Assembly: GCF_024323335.1 (NCBI RefSeq)
Contig: NC_066581.1
Span: 223,949,039-224,013,038 of the forward strand
Direction: 5' to 3'
DNA length: 64,000 nt
DNA from: Lathyrus oleraceus
Lineage: Eukaryota; Streptophyta; Magnoliopsida; Fabales; Fabaceae
A program made the position numbers and the translations under genes. The notes under the pieces were generated by a model that was not told the origin of the DNA, did no database searches, and saw only the letters and a list, made by a program, of their open reading frames with translations. Shown piece after piece: positions 48,354 to 61,621 of the stretch; the first letter of the stretch is position 1; each line of letters begins with the position of its first letter.

Positions 48354-49442
48354 GCTAATGAATATGCAAATGAAATGACATGTTTATCAATTCCAAAGGT
48401 ATTCTACCCCCTTGATTCCAGTCTCACATTTGATAAACAGTGTAAAAAGAAAACCCCGACTAGAATCAAGAAGAAGATATAAACCCCACAGAAATGGATA
48501 AACATGTGTTAAATGATATGAATGCAAAATGATGTGATGCAAAATGATGTGAATGCAGTGCAGTGGCATGGGAATCAGGATTGCTGTATCTGCTTGAACA
48601 TCTGTCAGGTTGCACTGTCTGGAGAGAAATTAAGAGCACACTAAACAAAGGTCATGGGATGGATCATGTTATCCTTAATATCAACCACCCATTTCGGCGG
48701 ATTATGGTTTACACCTTATCAACACCCGAGTTTCATTGATATTAAGGATACCTGATCGGATCAACCATGAATCAAGGGTTTGTCGCAAGTCACGAGCATG
48801 GAGTTTAGGTTAAGAACCACCTAAAAGGACTGTACTAAGGTTTAAACCTGCCAAACATGTTCTACAAAAGGTTCCCATAGTCATAATCCCATCTTTCGGA
48901 TATTATCAGAGGAACGACTACTCGTATTCCAATAATATTCTCAAGAGAGACTCTTATGAGTGTAGTATCGCGTAACAATCGTATCAAATCTTACACTTGA
49001 ACGACTTTCGCACTACGTCCTACGAATAGGCCAAGATGGGTTTGGTAAACTAAGGTCCTTGGCTTCTTAGGTCTATATTGGAACAAGTAATGTCTAACCA
49101 CAACTTACTTATGTGACATTATTGATCTCAACATGACCTCCACCAAGTGAATGGGCTTGCAAGTCAACTCGCTAAGGAATACTCCACACAAGTTGACAGG
49201 ACTATGCCATTCTCCTATCCTAAGTGCACTCGAGTTCGGGTATAGAACTCATCTCACAAAGATCACCAAGCAGCCATAGCCAGCCAACAGATACAACAAT
49301 GGTATGTACACAATGCAATAAGGTAAAGCAGGTAAATAAATAAATGTACAAAAGCATGAACACCCAATAAACAAACAAACTACAAAAGCTAGGAGGGACT
49401 CGCTTAGGGAAGGTGGGCCAGCAAGAGGTCAACTTCTTAAAT
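48354..49442 (-). other. Leader of element C
   Basis: It is noncoding. It aligns with the D leader and more weakly with that of A. The block GCGATACTACACTCATAAGAG with TCTTGAGAATATT lies at 48931-48976. Confidence 0.7.
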
Positions 49443-49460
49443 TCCCCAGCAGAGTCGCCA
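49443..49460 (-). other. Primer-binding site of element C, tRNA-Arg
   Basis: The minus strand reads TGGCGACTCTGCTGGGGA two bases after the 5' LTR, one difference from the complement of the tRNA-Arg 3' end. Confidence 0.88.
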
Positions 49461-49462
49461 GC

Positions 49463-51134
49463 TGTCGCAACCTGAAAAATACAGTGCGCGAAAAAAACAA
49501 CCGGCGAAAGAGAATGACAGGAGAGTCGCCACCGTGCGTTATTCATCCCAAAGGAGGGAAAGGAAACGCTCGAAGTAAACCTGAAAAAAGGAAAGGACAA
49601 GACGGGGTCTCGCAACCAAATCTTGGGTTCAGGAGTCGGTTATGCGAAGGGAAGGTATTAGCACCCCTACGCATCCATAGTACTCTACGGGATCCACTTT
49701 TGTGGTTTTTGTCTAAAGGGTGTGGGTTTACCTAATGTGTTTATTTACTAAAAAGGTTAAGAGAAATGACTCGCGCGGATGTCGCATCCACTGCATACGT
49801 ATCTCATCTGAATATGAGAATCAGAGTCTTCGTAGCTCGGCTGACCTATGGGTTAAGGGGATGTGTGCTCGCTAAGACATCGCGTCTTATGCCTACGTAT
49901 CTCATCTGGAATGAGAATCAGAGCAAGCCGTAGTTCGGCTAACTACGGGGTTATGGATTGGGTTTTGGACGAACGACGTCACTACGCAATCTACCGGATG
50001 CTCGACCTTCGGAGACTTACTCGCCTGTAGTAGAAGGAGTAAACGTGTTGCTTTGGGTTTTAGGGTTTGGGATGCTCGAGGGCAAACAGGCAGTCCTTGA
50101 AGAAGGAACCGCGCTACATGTGGGGGATATGAATACAAAACACAAAACATGTATCTCAAAGTAAAATGCCACCAAGGGGCTCAAACATTGCCTTCTATCG
50201 AGGTCTTCCAGCTAAGAAAGCGATAAAGTATGAGAAAGGGAAAAAATTACCACACGGATAAAGATCCGAAGCTATAGCAGTAAAAGGGGCAAGAAACCCT
50301 GAAATGTCTCCAGCTGGACCGTCAAAGGAAATCAGTCAACACGAATAATCAGAATAAAACTCCAGGGGGTATCCCACAAATAAAGTGGGAAACCACGTGA
50401 GTGTCTCTGCGAAAGCCATGTGAGCCCTCACAAAACTCGACAAAGGGTTAGAGCAGCAGGATGAAATCAAGAGAAAACAATGCCATGGAAACACAAGACA
50501 GGTTAGAATAAACAAAATAGGGTAACTCAGAGTTGCCCCTAAATCAAAATGTAACCACATGAATAATTCCATCAAAATTCACAAAAGGCTCACAAAAAAG
50601 GTATCAAATTCACCCATAATACCTCATACATTTAAAGCATTCAAATAAAAGGCATAAAGATGATGGATATAGGGCAAACCTGATTGGAGAGCTTGATTGA
50701 AATTGAGTTGCACCCGTGAGGTTTACAAGTTGAGTTCCCTTCAGGGTTTGGAGGCTGCTCTGAGTTCTCTGTCAGGTCTTCTCTCACTATCTTTTTCCTC
50801 AGGGTTTTGTTCCAAGGAAACCTCAGAGTATTTTGCTTCTCTCCCTTTTTCTCAAGTGAATCTCCCAGTGTAACTCCAAGTGTAACTCCCCGTGTGTCTT
50901 CCTCTACTGAAGCTTCAGTATTTATAGACTGATTTTCGTGGGTAGTGGGCTCAAATGAGGGAGACCCAAGTCCAAAATAATTTGTTATATTTTATTTATT
51001 TATTTTATTTATTTATTTAATTAATTAATTAATTAATTAATTAATTAAATTTTTTTATTTTTTTCGTTTTTCTTTCATTTTTTTTTTCGATTTTTTTTCC
51101 AGGAAAAATGAAGGGTAAATTTTGGGGTATTACA
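49463..51134 (-). repeat. 5' LTR of element C (1672 bp)
   Basis: It is nearly identical to 39492-41160. Hairpin modules lie at about 49768-49840 and 49866-49948, the U5 block at 49522-49533 and the TATA box at 50929-50936. The final TTACA abuts the D leader. Confidence 0.9.
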
Positions 51135-52161
51135 GAACTCGAGTGCACTTAGGATAGGAGAATGGCATAGTCTTGTCGACTTGTGTGGAGTTATTCCTTA
51201 GCAAGTTGACTTGCAAGCCCATTCACTTGGTGGAGGTTATGTTGAGATCAATAATGTCACACAAGTAAGTTGTGGTTAGACATTACTTTTTCCAATATAG
51301 ACCTTAGAAGCCGAGGACCTTAATTACTAAACCCATCTTGGCCTATTCGTAGGACGTAGTGCGAAAGTCATTCAAGTGTAAGATTTGATACGATTGTTAC
51401 GCGATACTACACTCATAAGAGTCTCTCTTGAGAATATTTTTGGAATACGAGTAGTCGTTCCTCCGATAATATCCGAAAGATGGGATTATGACTATGGGAA
51501 CCTTTTGTAGAACATGTTTGGCAGGTTTAAACCTTAGTACACTCCTTTTGGGTGGTTCTTAACCTAAACTCCATGCTCGTGACTTGCAACAAACCCTTGA
51601 TTCATGGTTGATCCGATCAGGTATCCTTAATATCAATGAAACTTGGGTGTTGATAAGGTGTAAACCATAATCCACCAAAATGGGTGGTTGATATTAAGGA
51701 TTACATGATCCATCCCATGACCTTTGTTTGGTGCGCTCTTAATTTCTCTCCAGCCAGTGCAACCTGACAGATGTTCAAGCAGATACAGCGATCCTGATTC
51801 TCATGCCACTGCACTGCATTCACATCATTTTGCATCACATCATTTTGCATTCATAATCATTCACACATGTTTATCCATTTCTGTGGGGTTTATATCTTCT
51901 ACTTGATTCTAGTCAGAATTTTCTTGGTTCTCATCAATGGCTTAGTCTTTTTTTTTACATCGTTTATCTATTGAGAGACTGGAATCAAGGGGGTAGAATA
52001 CCTTTGGAATTGATAAACATGTCATTGCATTTACATATTCATTAGCATGTCTTGCATAACAAGTACTGCCACAGTGTTCTCAGTTTGTTTGGTGTTCCAT
52101 TAGCAGGATAGCTGACCAAGGCATTCACTGGTACGGTACCCGCAGAAACCAACAGAGAGTA
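51135..52161 (+). other. Leader of element D, 5'-truncated
   Basis: It is noncoding and matches the C leader. The conserved GCGATACTACACTCATAAGAG block is at about 51401. A segment near 51620-51720 matches the C leader closely. Confidence 0.7.
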
Positions 52162-53778
52162 ATGGAAAGCCTACAGGCAGAGTTCGCCGAGATGAAAATC
52201 CGCATGAATCAATTCATGGATGTGGTTCAAGGGGTGGCTCAGGGACATCAAGAGCTCAGGCAGATGATACAGAGGAATCCCCCTACTCAACCAGAGACGG
52301 TGACTGATCCTCCAGCTGGAGAGGCTAATGGACCCAAGGATCGAGGCCTATCCCAATCCTACATGTCACCTCCGGTCAACAGCCCGTTCATGATGATCAG
52401 GACGATCAGTTCCCCCTGTTGCAGGAAGACTTTGGTATGGGTCATGGTGTGGACCCCATGTTTAGAAGATTGGAAGAGAGGTTGAAGGCAGTGGAAGGAC
52501 AGAATCCTCTGGGAGTAGATGTTGCTGACTTGGGGCTGGCCCCAGGTGTGAGAGTGCCACCGAAATTCAAGGTCCCGATATTTGACAAATACAATGGCAA
52601 CTCTTGCCCGAAGACCCATGTGCAAGCCTATTTCCGTAAAATGGTTGCATACTCCGATGACGAAAAGTTGCTTATGTACTTTTTCCAGGACAACCTAGGT
52701 GGGGCATCCCTGGAATGGTATATGAGGCTAGACAGAGCCCACATCCGTTGCTGAAGGGATTTGGCTGAGGCTTTTGTGAAGCAGTATCAGTATAATGCAG
52801 ACATGGCTCCGGACATAACTCAACTTCAAAATTTGTCTCTTAAAAGCAATGAGTGCTTCAGAGAATACGCTCAACGCTGGAGAGAAACAGCTTCCCGTGT
52901 TCAACCTCCTATGTTGGAGAAGGAAATGGCTAACATGTTCATGAACACTCTGCTAGGACCTTATTTGGAGCGCTTGGTGGGTTGCAATGCCTCCAATTTT
53001 GTTGATGTAGTCTCTACCGAAGAGAGGGTGGAGAATTACCTAAGGACATACAAGACCCAGAGTGGAGGTGGATCCTCATCAGGGGTGAAGAAGTCGTTCA
53101 TTCAGGGACAAAAGAGGAGAGAAGGGGATGCAAGTGCCATATCTTCTTATCAGAATAGGGATAACCGGAGGAATAACTTTCAGAACTATCATCAGCAACC
53201 GTATGTTGCGGCTGTGACCATTCCAGCTGCAGCACCACTACAACAACAACAACCACATCGTCAACCAGCTCAGTACCAACCACAACAACCGGGTAACATA
53301 CCCGCTTATCAACCGAGGCCAAGGACGATGGACCGGTGTTTCGACACTCTTCCAATGTCGTACACTCAGTTGCTTTCTAGTCTTCAACAACTACAACTTG
53401 TGCAGTTGCGCACTCTGGCTCCTCCCGTTGGTAGGCTTCTGGTGGGTTATGCGCCAACGTTAGGTGTAGCTTCCACTCTGGGGCACCTGGCCACAATATT
53501 GAGAACTGCAAAGCTTTTAAGCACGTAGTTCAGGACCTCATTGATTCAAAGGCCGTTAACTTTGAACCAGCTCCGAATGTCGTCAACAATCCCATGCCCC
53601 AGCATGGTGGAGCCAACGTTAACATGGTTGAAGGAGAAGTCAAATTAGTCTCTGCGGTCAACAATGAAGATGGGGATAGTGATTGCGACATCGATAACTA
53701 GGTGCGTCCGAGGATCCCGGGTGAAGTTCTCAACAATTGGTCTTTTGAGGAGATTGTCCAAGCCACTTGTTTGGAGGA
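52162..53778 (+). pseudogene. gag of element D, decayed
   Basis: ATG 52162 opens MESLQAEFAEMKIRMNQF. A frameshift near 52330 moves the frame; the Gag core resumes at 52419 and is hit by TGG to TGA at 52752. The rest (EAFVKQYQYNADMAP, FREYAQRWRET) continues to a second frameshift near 53450, within the knuckle. An extra deletion joins NMVEGEVK to VSAVNNEDG, removing the segment that in B includes KTPLLDIKGCL. No protease is present. It ends at the splice donor. Confidence 0.82.
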
Positions 53779-54023
53779 GTAATTTTCTTTGTTTATTCAT
53801 GCATATCCAAGTCTTACGTTCCGCCAGGGCGTAATGACTCATTGTAGGGCTCATCTATGTGACACTTGCATTTTTTATCATAAATAAAGGACGTATTTTT
53901 GCATTCAAATATTTCGTTCCCTGTCTTTCTATTTTTGCAGTTTTTCAAAAAAAAAATGGCAATGTTTTGTTTAGTTTCCACTTTTTTTTTCACACTCATA
54001 AGCACATACCATCACTCATGCAG
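53779..54023 (+). other. Intron between gag and pol (element D), 245 bp
   Basis: The donor GTAATT at 53779 overlaps the gag stop (GAGTAA); the acceptor CATGCAG ends at 54023. Phase and flanks match B and C. Confidence 0.78.
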
Positions 54024-57000
54024 ATGCACATCACCGGATCCTATTGATAACGGTTCTGCTATGGCTCACTTCGACTTTGAAAATCCAATCTTTCAAGCTG
54101 AAGAAGAGGGTGATGAAGACTGTGAACTCCCTGAAGAACTTACCAGGTTATTAAAACAAGAGGAAAGGGTCATTCAACCGCATCAAGAGTATGTTGAAGT
54201 GATTAATCTCGGCACCGAGAACGCCAAGAGAGAAATCAAGATAGGGGCTGCTTTGGAAGACAATGTGAAGAAGGGGTTGATTGAATTGCTGCAAGAGTAT
54301 GTTGACATCTTCGCTTGGTCTTATCAGGACATGCCAGGGCTTGACACAGACATCGTGGTACATCGCTTGCCACTCAAAGAAGGTTGTCCTCCGGTCAAGC
54401 AGAAGCTCAGAAGAACAAGACCAGAGATGGCTGTCAAGATAAAGGAAGAAGTGCAAAAACAGTTGGATGCAGGGTTTCTAGCAGTCACAAATTATCCGCC
54501 ATGGGTTGCAAATATTGTTCCGGTACATAAGAAGGATGGAAAGGTACGGATGTGTGTTGACTACCGGGATCTGAACAGGGCTAGTCCTAAAGATGATTTC
54601 CCCTTACCTCACATTGATGTTTTAGTGGATAACACGGCTCAGTTCTCGGTATTCTCCTTCATGGATGGCTTTTCTGGCTATAATCAAATTAAGATGGCAC
54701 CAGAAGACATGGAGAAGACAACATTCATAACCCCATGGGGAACCTTCTGCTACAAGGTGATGCCTTTTGGTCTGAAAAATGTCGGAGCAACATATCAGCG
54801 AGCGATGGTGACTCTGTTCCATGATATGATTCATCATGAAATCGAGGTTTATGTTGATGATATGATCGCCAAATCTCAGACAGAAGAAGAACATTTGGTG
54901 AAACTGTTTGAGCGTTTGAGGAAATTCAAGCTGAGGCTTAATCCGAACAACTGTACATTTGGGGTGAGATCTGGAAAACTACTGGGTTTTGTTGTTAGCG
55001 GAAAAGGGATTGAGGTGGATCCGGCCAAAGTGAAAGCGATACAGGAAATGCCTGAGCCAAGAATAGAGAAACAAGTTCGTGGTTTCTTAGGGAGGTTGAA
55101 CTACATTGCAAGGTTCATCTCTCACCTAACAGCCACGTGTGAGCCAATATTCAAATTGTTGAGAAAAGATCAGGCTATCAGGTGGAATGATGATTGTCAA
55201 AGGGCGTTCGAGAAGATAAAAGAGTATTTGCAGAATCCTCCTATCCTTGTGCCTCCGGTCCCAGGGAGACCGCTGATTATGTATTTGACAGTACTAGACA
55301 ATTCCATGGGTTGTGTTCTCGGTCAACACGACGAGACAGGTAGGAAAGAGCATGCCATCTACTACTTGAGTAAGAAATTCACAGATTGCGAGTCGAGATA
55401 CTCAATGCTTGAAAAAACATGTTGTGCACTTGCATGGGCTGCTAAGCGTTTGAGACAATACATGTTGTCTCACACAACCTTACTGATCTCCAAAATGGAT
55501 CCAGTCAAGTATATATTTGAGAAGCCAGCTCTCACCGGAAGAGTTGCTCGTTGGAAAATGGTACTGACAGAGTATGACATCCAGTATACTTCCCAGAAAG
55601 CCATCAAGGGGAGTATTCTGTCAGACTATCTTGCTCAACATCCGGTTGAAGATTATGAGCCGATGAAGTTTGATTTTCCAGATGAAGACATCATGTTCCT
55701 CAAGATGAAAGACTGTGAAGAGCCAGTTGTTGAAGAGGGACCTGATCCAAACGAAAAGTGGACTTTAATGTTTGATGGGGCCGTCAACGCCAGAGGAAAT
55801 GGAATTGGTGCTGTCATTACAACTCCGAAAGGTGCCCACATGCCTTTCACCGCTCGTCTGACTTTTGAGTGCACCAATAATGAAGCTGAGTATGAAGCCT
55901 GTATCTTGGGTATTGAGCAAGCCATTGATTTGAGAATCAAGACTTTGGACATCTTCGGAGATTCAGCTCTGGTAATCAATCAAGTGAATGGTGATTGGAA
56001 CACTCTCCAGCCTACTCTGGTCCCCTACAGAGATTACACGAGAAGACTGTTGACTTTCTTCACAACAATAAAGTTGTACCATATACCTCGTGATGAGAAC
56101 CAGATGGCATATGCTCTTGCTACTCTATCCTCCATGATCACGGTGATCCGTTGGAACCATGCTCCCAAGATCGACGTGATGCGCCTTGATAGGGACGCGT
56201 ATGTGTTTGCTGCTGAACTGGTAGTTGATGACAAGCCCTGGTATCACGACATCAAGTGCTTTCTGAAGAATCAAAAGTACCCTGCATGGGTATCCAACAA
56301 TGATAGAAAGACTTTGAGAAGATTGGCAGACAGTTTCTTCTTGAACAAAGACGATGTTCTGTATAAGAGGAACTTCGACATGGTTTTGCTCAGATGCGTG
56401 GACAGACACGAAGCAGACATGTTAATGCAGGAAGTTCATGAAGGCTCCTTCGGTACTCATGCCGGTGGACATGCAATGGCTAAGAAATTGTCGAGAGCAG
56501 GTTATTACTGGATGACCATGGAATCTGATTGTTTCAAATATGCTCGAAAGTGCCATAAATGCCAGATTTATGCTGATAAGGTGCATGTGCCGCCGAATCC
56601 TTTGAATGTGATGTCTTCGCCGTGGCCTTTTGCTATGTGGGACATCGATATGATTGGAAAGATTGAGCCGACCGCTTCCAATGGGCATCGCTTCATCCTT
56701 GTTGCCATCGACTATTTCACCAAGTGGGTCGAAGCAGCGTCATTTGCGAAGGTCACCAGACATGTGGTTTCCCGTTTCATCAAGAAAGGAATCATTTGTC
56801 GCTATGGAATTCCCGAAAGAATCATTACTGATAATGGTTCTAATCTCAACATCAAAATGATGAAGGAGTTGTGCCAGGACTTCAACATTCAGCATCACAA
56901 TTCTTCCCCTTACCGCCCTAAGATGAACGGCGTTGTTGAGGCAGCAAATAAGAACATAAAGAAGATTGTGCAGAAGATGGTCGTTACGTACAGAGGTTGG

Positions 57001-57489
57001 CATGAGATGCTACCCTTCGCCTTGCATGCGTACTGTACTTCAGTACGTACATCGACCGGGGAAACCCCTTACTCCCTTGTGTATGGTATGGAAGCAGTCC
57101 TACCTGTTGAAGTGGAGATTCCTTCTCTAAGAGTCCTGTTGGATGTCAAGTTAGACGAAGCTGAATGGATTCGGACAAGGTGCAATGAGTTGAGTCTTAT
57201 CAAAGAGAAGCGAATGGCAGCCATTTGTCATGGGCAGTTGTATCAAAGTCGGATGAAGAGAGCCTTTGATCAGAAAGTGCGTCCTCGATGCTTCCAGGTC
57301 GAAGATTTGGTGTTGAAAAGGATCCTTCCTCCTCAGACAGATCACAAGGGCAAGTGGACTCCTAACTATGATGAACCGTATATTGTCACCAAGGTTTTTG
57401 ATGGTGGGGCCTTAATGCTTGCAACGATAGATGGTGAAAACTTCACTTCCCCGATGAACTCAGACGCAGTTAAAAAATACTTCGCATGA
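54024..57489 (+). CDS. pol of element D: RT, RNase H, aRNH, integrase (open)
   Basis: The exon is open for about 1155 codons to TGA 57489, with first in-exon ATG at 54061 (MAHFDFENPIF). YVDD, the Ty3 RNase H, the archaeal-like RNase H (MFDGAVNARGNG) and the integrase finger are present. Three codons (NLQ) present in B and C are missing shortly after the YVDD motif. The integrase triad Asp is in DIDMIG (Gly to Asp before it), followed by TDNGS and GVVEAANKN. It differs from B and C at many scattered positions but has kept its frame while its gag is ruined. Confidence 0.88.
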
Positions 57490-57499
57490 AATAGACCCG

Positions 57500-57710
57500 C
57501 TGGACAATAAAAAGAGTAGTCCAGGCAAAATTGGGCATCCCGGCGAACCAAGAAAATGAAAAAGGTTCGGGCAAAAATTAGGGATTAAAAGTGAAAAGAT
57601 TGTACACCCGGTAAGTTGAAAACCTGAAAAGGCAACTTAGGCAAAAATGGGTATCCCGATGGATTGAAAACCCGAAAAGGGCGATCCAGGCAAAAGTTAG
57701 GGATTAAACG
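57500..57710 (+). repeat. Array of four A-loop hairpins after pol (D)
   Basis: The four stems of B and C are retained in order, with changes mainly in the A-rich loops. Confidence 0.72.
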
Positions 57711-58189
57711 AATGACTGTGTTCTGAGTAGTTCTGAATCTCATCTCGTGTCAATGACTGGAAACTTTTGAAGGATAGGAAACAGTCCAATCACTCTTTCA
57801 GAAAGCTGATCATCTGGAGGATCTTGAAGACGAGCAAGTCATAGCAGAATTGGAACCCAATATAAATCCATTTCACATTGCCATTAGATTAATGTCTGTT
57901 TTTATCTGTTGTGCGATTACCTCTTTCCAGGGATTGCTTCCTGATGTAAATGCCTATTCAGAGGCCGTTCAATCAATAAAATCATGTTATTCAGTATATC
58001 TCTGTTTTCATTTTCATTTTTCTGTTTTGATTACAAAAATAACGTCCGAATTTTTTGATAAACATTGCATCATGACACATAAGAGCTTTGCAGGTACATG
58101 CTTAATAAACATTAAAATTGCTGTAAATTTTAAGTGCTTTGGATCGTCTATTCAGAACAGGTACCCTCGGGGAATTTCCTAAAAATCCC

Positions 58190-58990
58190 CTGCAGATGAT
58201 CGTGAATGTTTTCCCCCAACAGACGAATTCGGTATCTTATCCCTGCAGAGCTGATCAGAGCATTGGATTCTTCGATCCCCAGTAGGCTCTCATTGTTGTA
58301 CCTCCCCCAAGCGGTTGTTTCAGAATATACACTCCCCAGTAGAGTTGACAGTGCCAGACTATATATCCCCAGCGAAATTGATAGTGTCAGACTGTATCTT
58401 CCCAGCAGAAGCGGCTGCTCCTCAGAGTTCGAGGCCAGATCGATAATCCCAATGCCAGATCCATGGTTTCTTTCCTTGAAGCAGAACCTCGGTACCGTAT
58501 CAGTGTTTGCTTCCCCTGCTGAGTCATCTCTCGCAGATCGTGGTTGCCAGAACCACTATCGCTTTCCCCAACAGCAGGTTTTCAGTGTCGTTCTCTCCCC
58601 AGTCAGAATCTCAGTATTTCGTCATTGCTAGAACACCGTGTGGCGGGTCATTTCCCACAGAATTCTTTACGCTGTGCATCTCCAGCAGCCTTGCCAGGGT
58701 CCAGAAGATGGTGATCATTTCTCCAGCAGATCCCCTTGCCTCAGCTTGGCATTCTACCCAGCATTTCGCATCCTTGCATGTAGAATCATATTGCATTGCA
58801 TCCTCCTAAATCGCGTAGCATTTCCATTTTCATGGAGCATTACGCCATTGAAAAATTCAAACATACGCATGTAAGCATAAAACATTCTCGGTATCCCAAG
58901 TGATAAGCCAGAAGTTGTTTCCAGTACTCAGACTGAAGATTGTTCATGACTTACCTTTGTTATCCCTAGCAAGTGTCATTGGCCCATGCA
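58190..58990 (+). repeat. Cluster of tRNA-Arg 3'-end-like motifs (D)
   Basis: Motifs such as TCCCCAGTAG, CCCCAGCGAA, TTCCCAGCAGAAG and TCCCCTGCTGAGTC repeat through the region. The best copy of B and C has been lost here by a small deletion near 58215. The region is otherwise noncoding. Confidence 0.55.
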
Positions 58991-59039
58991 CCGCCTCTAT
59001 TATCGTTCCCTATTTCTGCCGATGCTGACAGGCATGAAG

Positions 59040-59590
59040 TTTCCGGTATTCAGACCGAAGTCGCGTTCAGGCCAGTTTTCCGATGTTCAGATCGAAAAAG
59101 TTTTCGACGTTCAGGTCGATGCAACTTGTGGCGTTCAGGCCAGTTTTCTGATGTTCAGATCGAAGAAGTTTTCGACGTTCAGGTCGATGCAACTTGTGGC
59201 GTTCAGGTCAGTTTTCCAATGTTCAGATCGAAGAAGTTTCCGACGTTCAGGTCGATGCAACTTGTGGCGTTCAGGCCAGTTTTCCGATGTTCAGATCGAA
59301 GAAGTTTCCGACATTCAGGTCGATGTAACTTGTGGCATTCAGGCCAATTTTCCGACGTTCTGATCGAAGAAGTTTCCGACGTTCAGGTCGATGCAACTTG
59401 TGGCATTCAGGCCAATTTTCCGATGTTCAGATCGAAGAAGTTTCCGACGTTCAGGTCGACGCAACTTGTGGCATTCAGGCCAGCCTCTCGGTGTTCAGAT
59501 CGATATTAATAATCTCATATCTTCCGATGTTCAGATCGAAGTCATTTCCAGTATTCAGACTGATGAGCGGCATTCAGGTCATGGTTATTT
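59040..59590 (+). repeat. 37/68-bp tandem array (D)
   Basis: Here the long 68-bp unit dominates, with about six copies of TTCCGATGTTCAGATCGAAG followed by TTTCCGACGTTCAGGTCGAT, and only about one short unit. The composition therefore differs from B and C. Confidence 0.82.
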
Positions 59591-59836
59591 CTGTGTTACC
59601 ATTTATTTTGGTATCCAGGTTAACATTCTTTTTCGGTATTTAGACTGACTCTCACCGTACCAGACAGATTCTTCTTTCAAGACCACCTCTTTGCCGATTT
59701 TGACAGGCATTGTTACTTCACTTCACTTCAGTGCAAATTTTCGGGCTTTTATTGTATTCAATCCCTTGATACCTCGAAAGCACGAAAGCCGCTGCTATCT
59801 TCTTTCCAGGTCTCCAGTTGATTGAATATGGGCAGC

Positions 59837-61621
59837 TGTAATACCCCAAAATTTACCCTTCATTTTTCCTGGAAGCATACACTTTACACCTCATGCATGC
59901 ATTCATTTTTAGGTCATTTAGCATTTGTATTTCATCATGGCAATCGGAATCGGATCCAGGTCTATTTAGATGATCAGTCAACACAAGGGAAAGACTTGAG
60001 TTACTTCCAACAGGGGTCTATTCGTCAGTCAAAACGTTAATCTTGAAGGAGCAAAGGTTTGTTCATGAGCTGTCATGCTCGCTAGGTGAAACCCACGTGT
60101 TTTAAAAAAAAAAGAAAAAAAAAAGAAAAAAAAACGAAAAACGAAAAAAAAAAACGAAAAAATAAAATAAAATAAAATAAAAAAATAAATAAAAGAAAAA
60201 ATCTTGGACTTGGACCTCTCTCATTTGAGCCCACAGGTCCACAAAAATCAGGTTATAAATTCAGAGTTTCAGTGAAACAAAAGGCCATTCTATTCCTATT
60301 ACCCTGTCTGGGAAAAAGATAGTGAGAGAAGAAACCTGGGGAAAAAGATAGTGAGAGAAGAGTTAACAGAGTTCAGAGCAACCTCCAGGAAACTCTGAAA
60401 GGTTCATTCTGACTCACACACTTTCAGCTCAAGCAAACCCTAACATTGGTTTGCAAATCCAGCCGTGCCATTTGATTTCAACCGATCTCTCCAATCAGGT
60501 TTGCCCTTATTCCCATTACCTTTGTGCTTTGAAGTTGAATACTCTGGATGTTTGAGGTATGATGGATGAATTTCATTAGGTTTTTGCCCACGGGTTCATA
60601 ATTATGTATGAATTTATAAATAATGCCTTGAATGCTTAATCGTTTAATTTCTGAAGTGTATGCCACAGGGTTTGAGGTTTCTGAAACCCTACTGTTATCC
60701 ATGAAAAACCATATTGTTTTACTCTAATCTGACTTACGTTTGTCATAGCATGTTTTCTCCTAATCCTTATCTTGTTTCACTAACCCTTTTGTTGAGTTTT
60801 TGTGAAGGCTCACATGACTTTTGCAGGGATAGCTCGCTGGATATTCCACTTTGCTTGTGGGATACCATTTGGGAGATTTATTCTGATTGCCTTGTTGGCA
60901 CATTTACTTTATACATGTTTGTTTTGTATGTGTTCGTATCCCCGCAAGTAGCGCGGTTCCTTCGTCAAGGACTGCCCTTTTTGCATGAGCATCCCAAACC
61001 CTAACCCTTCATTGATTTTTCTTCTCCTAAACACACGTTTACTCCTTCTACTACAGGTGAGTAAGTCTCCAAAGGTCGAGCATCCGGTAGATTGCGTAGT
61101 AACGTCGTCCGCCCCCAAAACGTAATCCTTAACCCCGTAGTTAGCCGAACTACGGCTTGCTCTGATTCTCATTCCAGATGAGATACGTAGGCATAAGACG
61201 CGATGTCTTAGCGAGCACACATTCCCCAAACCCATAGGTCAGCCGAGCTACGAAGACTCTGATTCTCATATTCATATGAGATACGTATGCAGTGGATGCG
61301 ACATCCGCGCGAGTCATTTTCATTTAACCCCTTTTTTTAGTAAACAGCACAAGATAAACTCACACCCTTTAGACAAGAACTACAAAAGTGGATCCCGTAG
61401 AGTACTACGGATGCGTAGGGGTGCTTATACCTTCCCTTCGCATAACCGACTCCCGAACCCAAGATTTGGTTGCGAGACCTTGTCTTTTCCTTTCCTCTTT
61501 TCAGGTTTACTTCGAGCGTTTCCTTTCCTTCCTTTGGGATAAATAACGCACGGTGGCGACTCTTCTGTTATTTTCTTTCGCCGGTTGTTTTTTCGCACAC
61601 TGTATTTTTCAGGTTGCGACA
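59837..61621 (+). repeat. 3' LTR of element D (1785 bp)
   Basis: It runs from TGTAATACCCCAAAATTTAC to GGTTGCGACA. The U3 after about 59925 differs strongly from B and C; the R/U5 part is similar. The A-rich tract is at 60104-60200, the TATA box near 60254, hairpin modules at about 61135-61218 and 61240-61312, and the U5 block at 61552-61563. Confidence 0.87.

Larger units (their letters stand above)
39492..51134 (-). mobile_element. Element C: Ogre/Tat Ty3/gypsy, gag core deleted
   Basis: Read on the minus strand: 5' LTR 49463-51134, primer site, leader, gag remnant, intron, open pol, 3' region and 3' LTR 39492-41160. The two LTRs differ at only about 1% by eye, so it is a fairly young insertion. 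Flanks do not show a target duplication: the right flank is the leader of D and the left flank is filler plus the end of the B LTR. It lacks the Gag core and the protease, so it cannot be autonomous. Confidence 0.9.
51135..61621 (+). mobile_element. Element D: Ogre/Tat Ty3/gypsy, 5' LTR missing
   Basis: It starts abruptly inside a leader at GAACTCGAGTGCAC, which in C is about 240 bp after the primer site, and runs through gag, intron, pol, 3' region and a 3' LTR ending at 61621. The missing 5' LTR and primer site were lost where C now lies. The 3' LTR is a divergent subtype compared with B and C. The right flank is the leader of another element (G). Confidence 0.85.
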
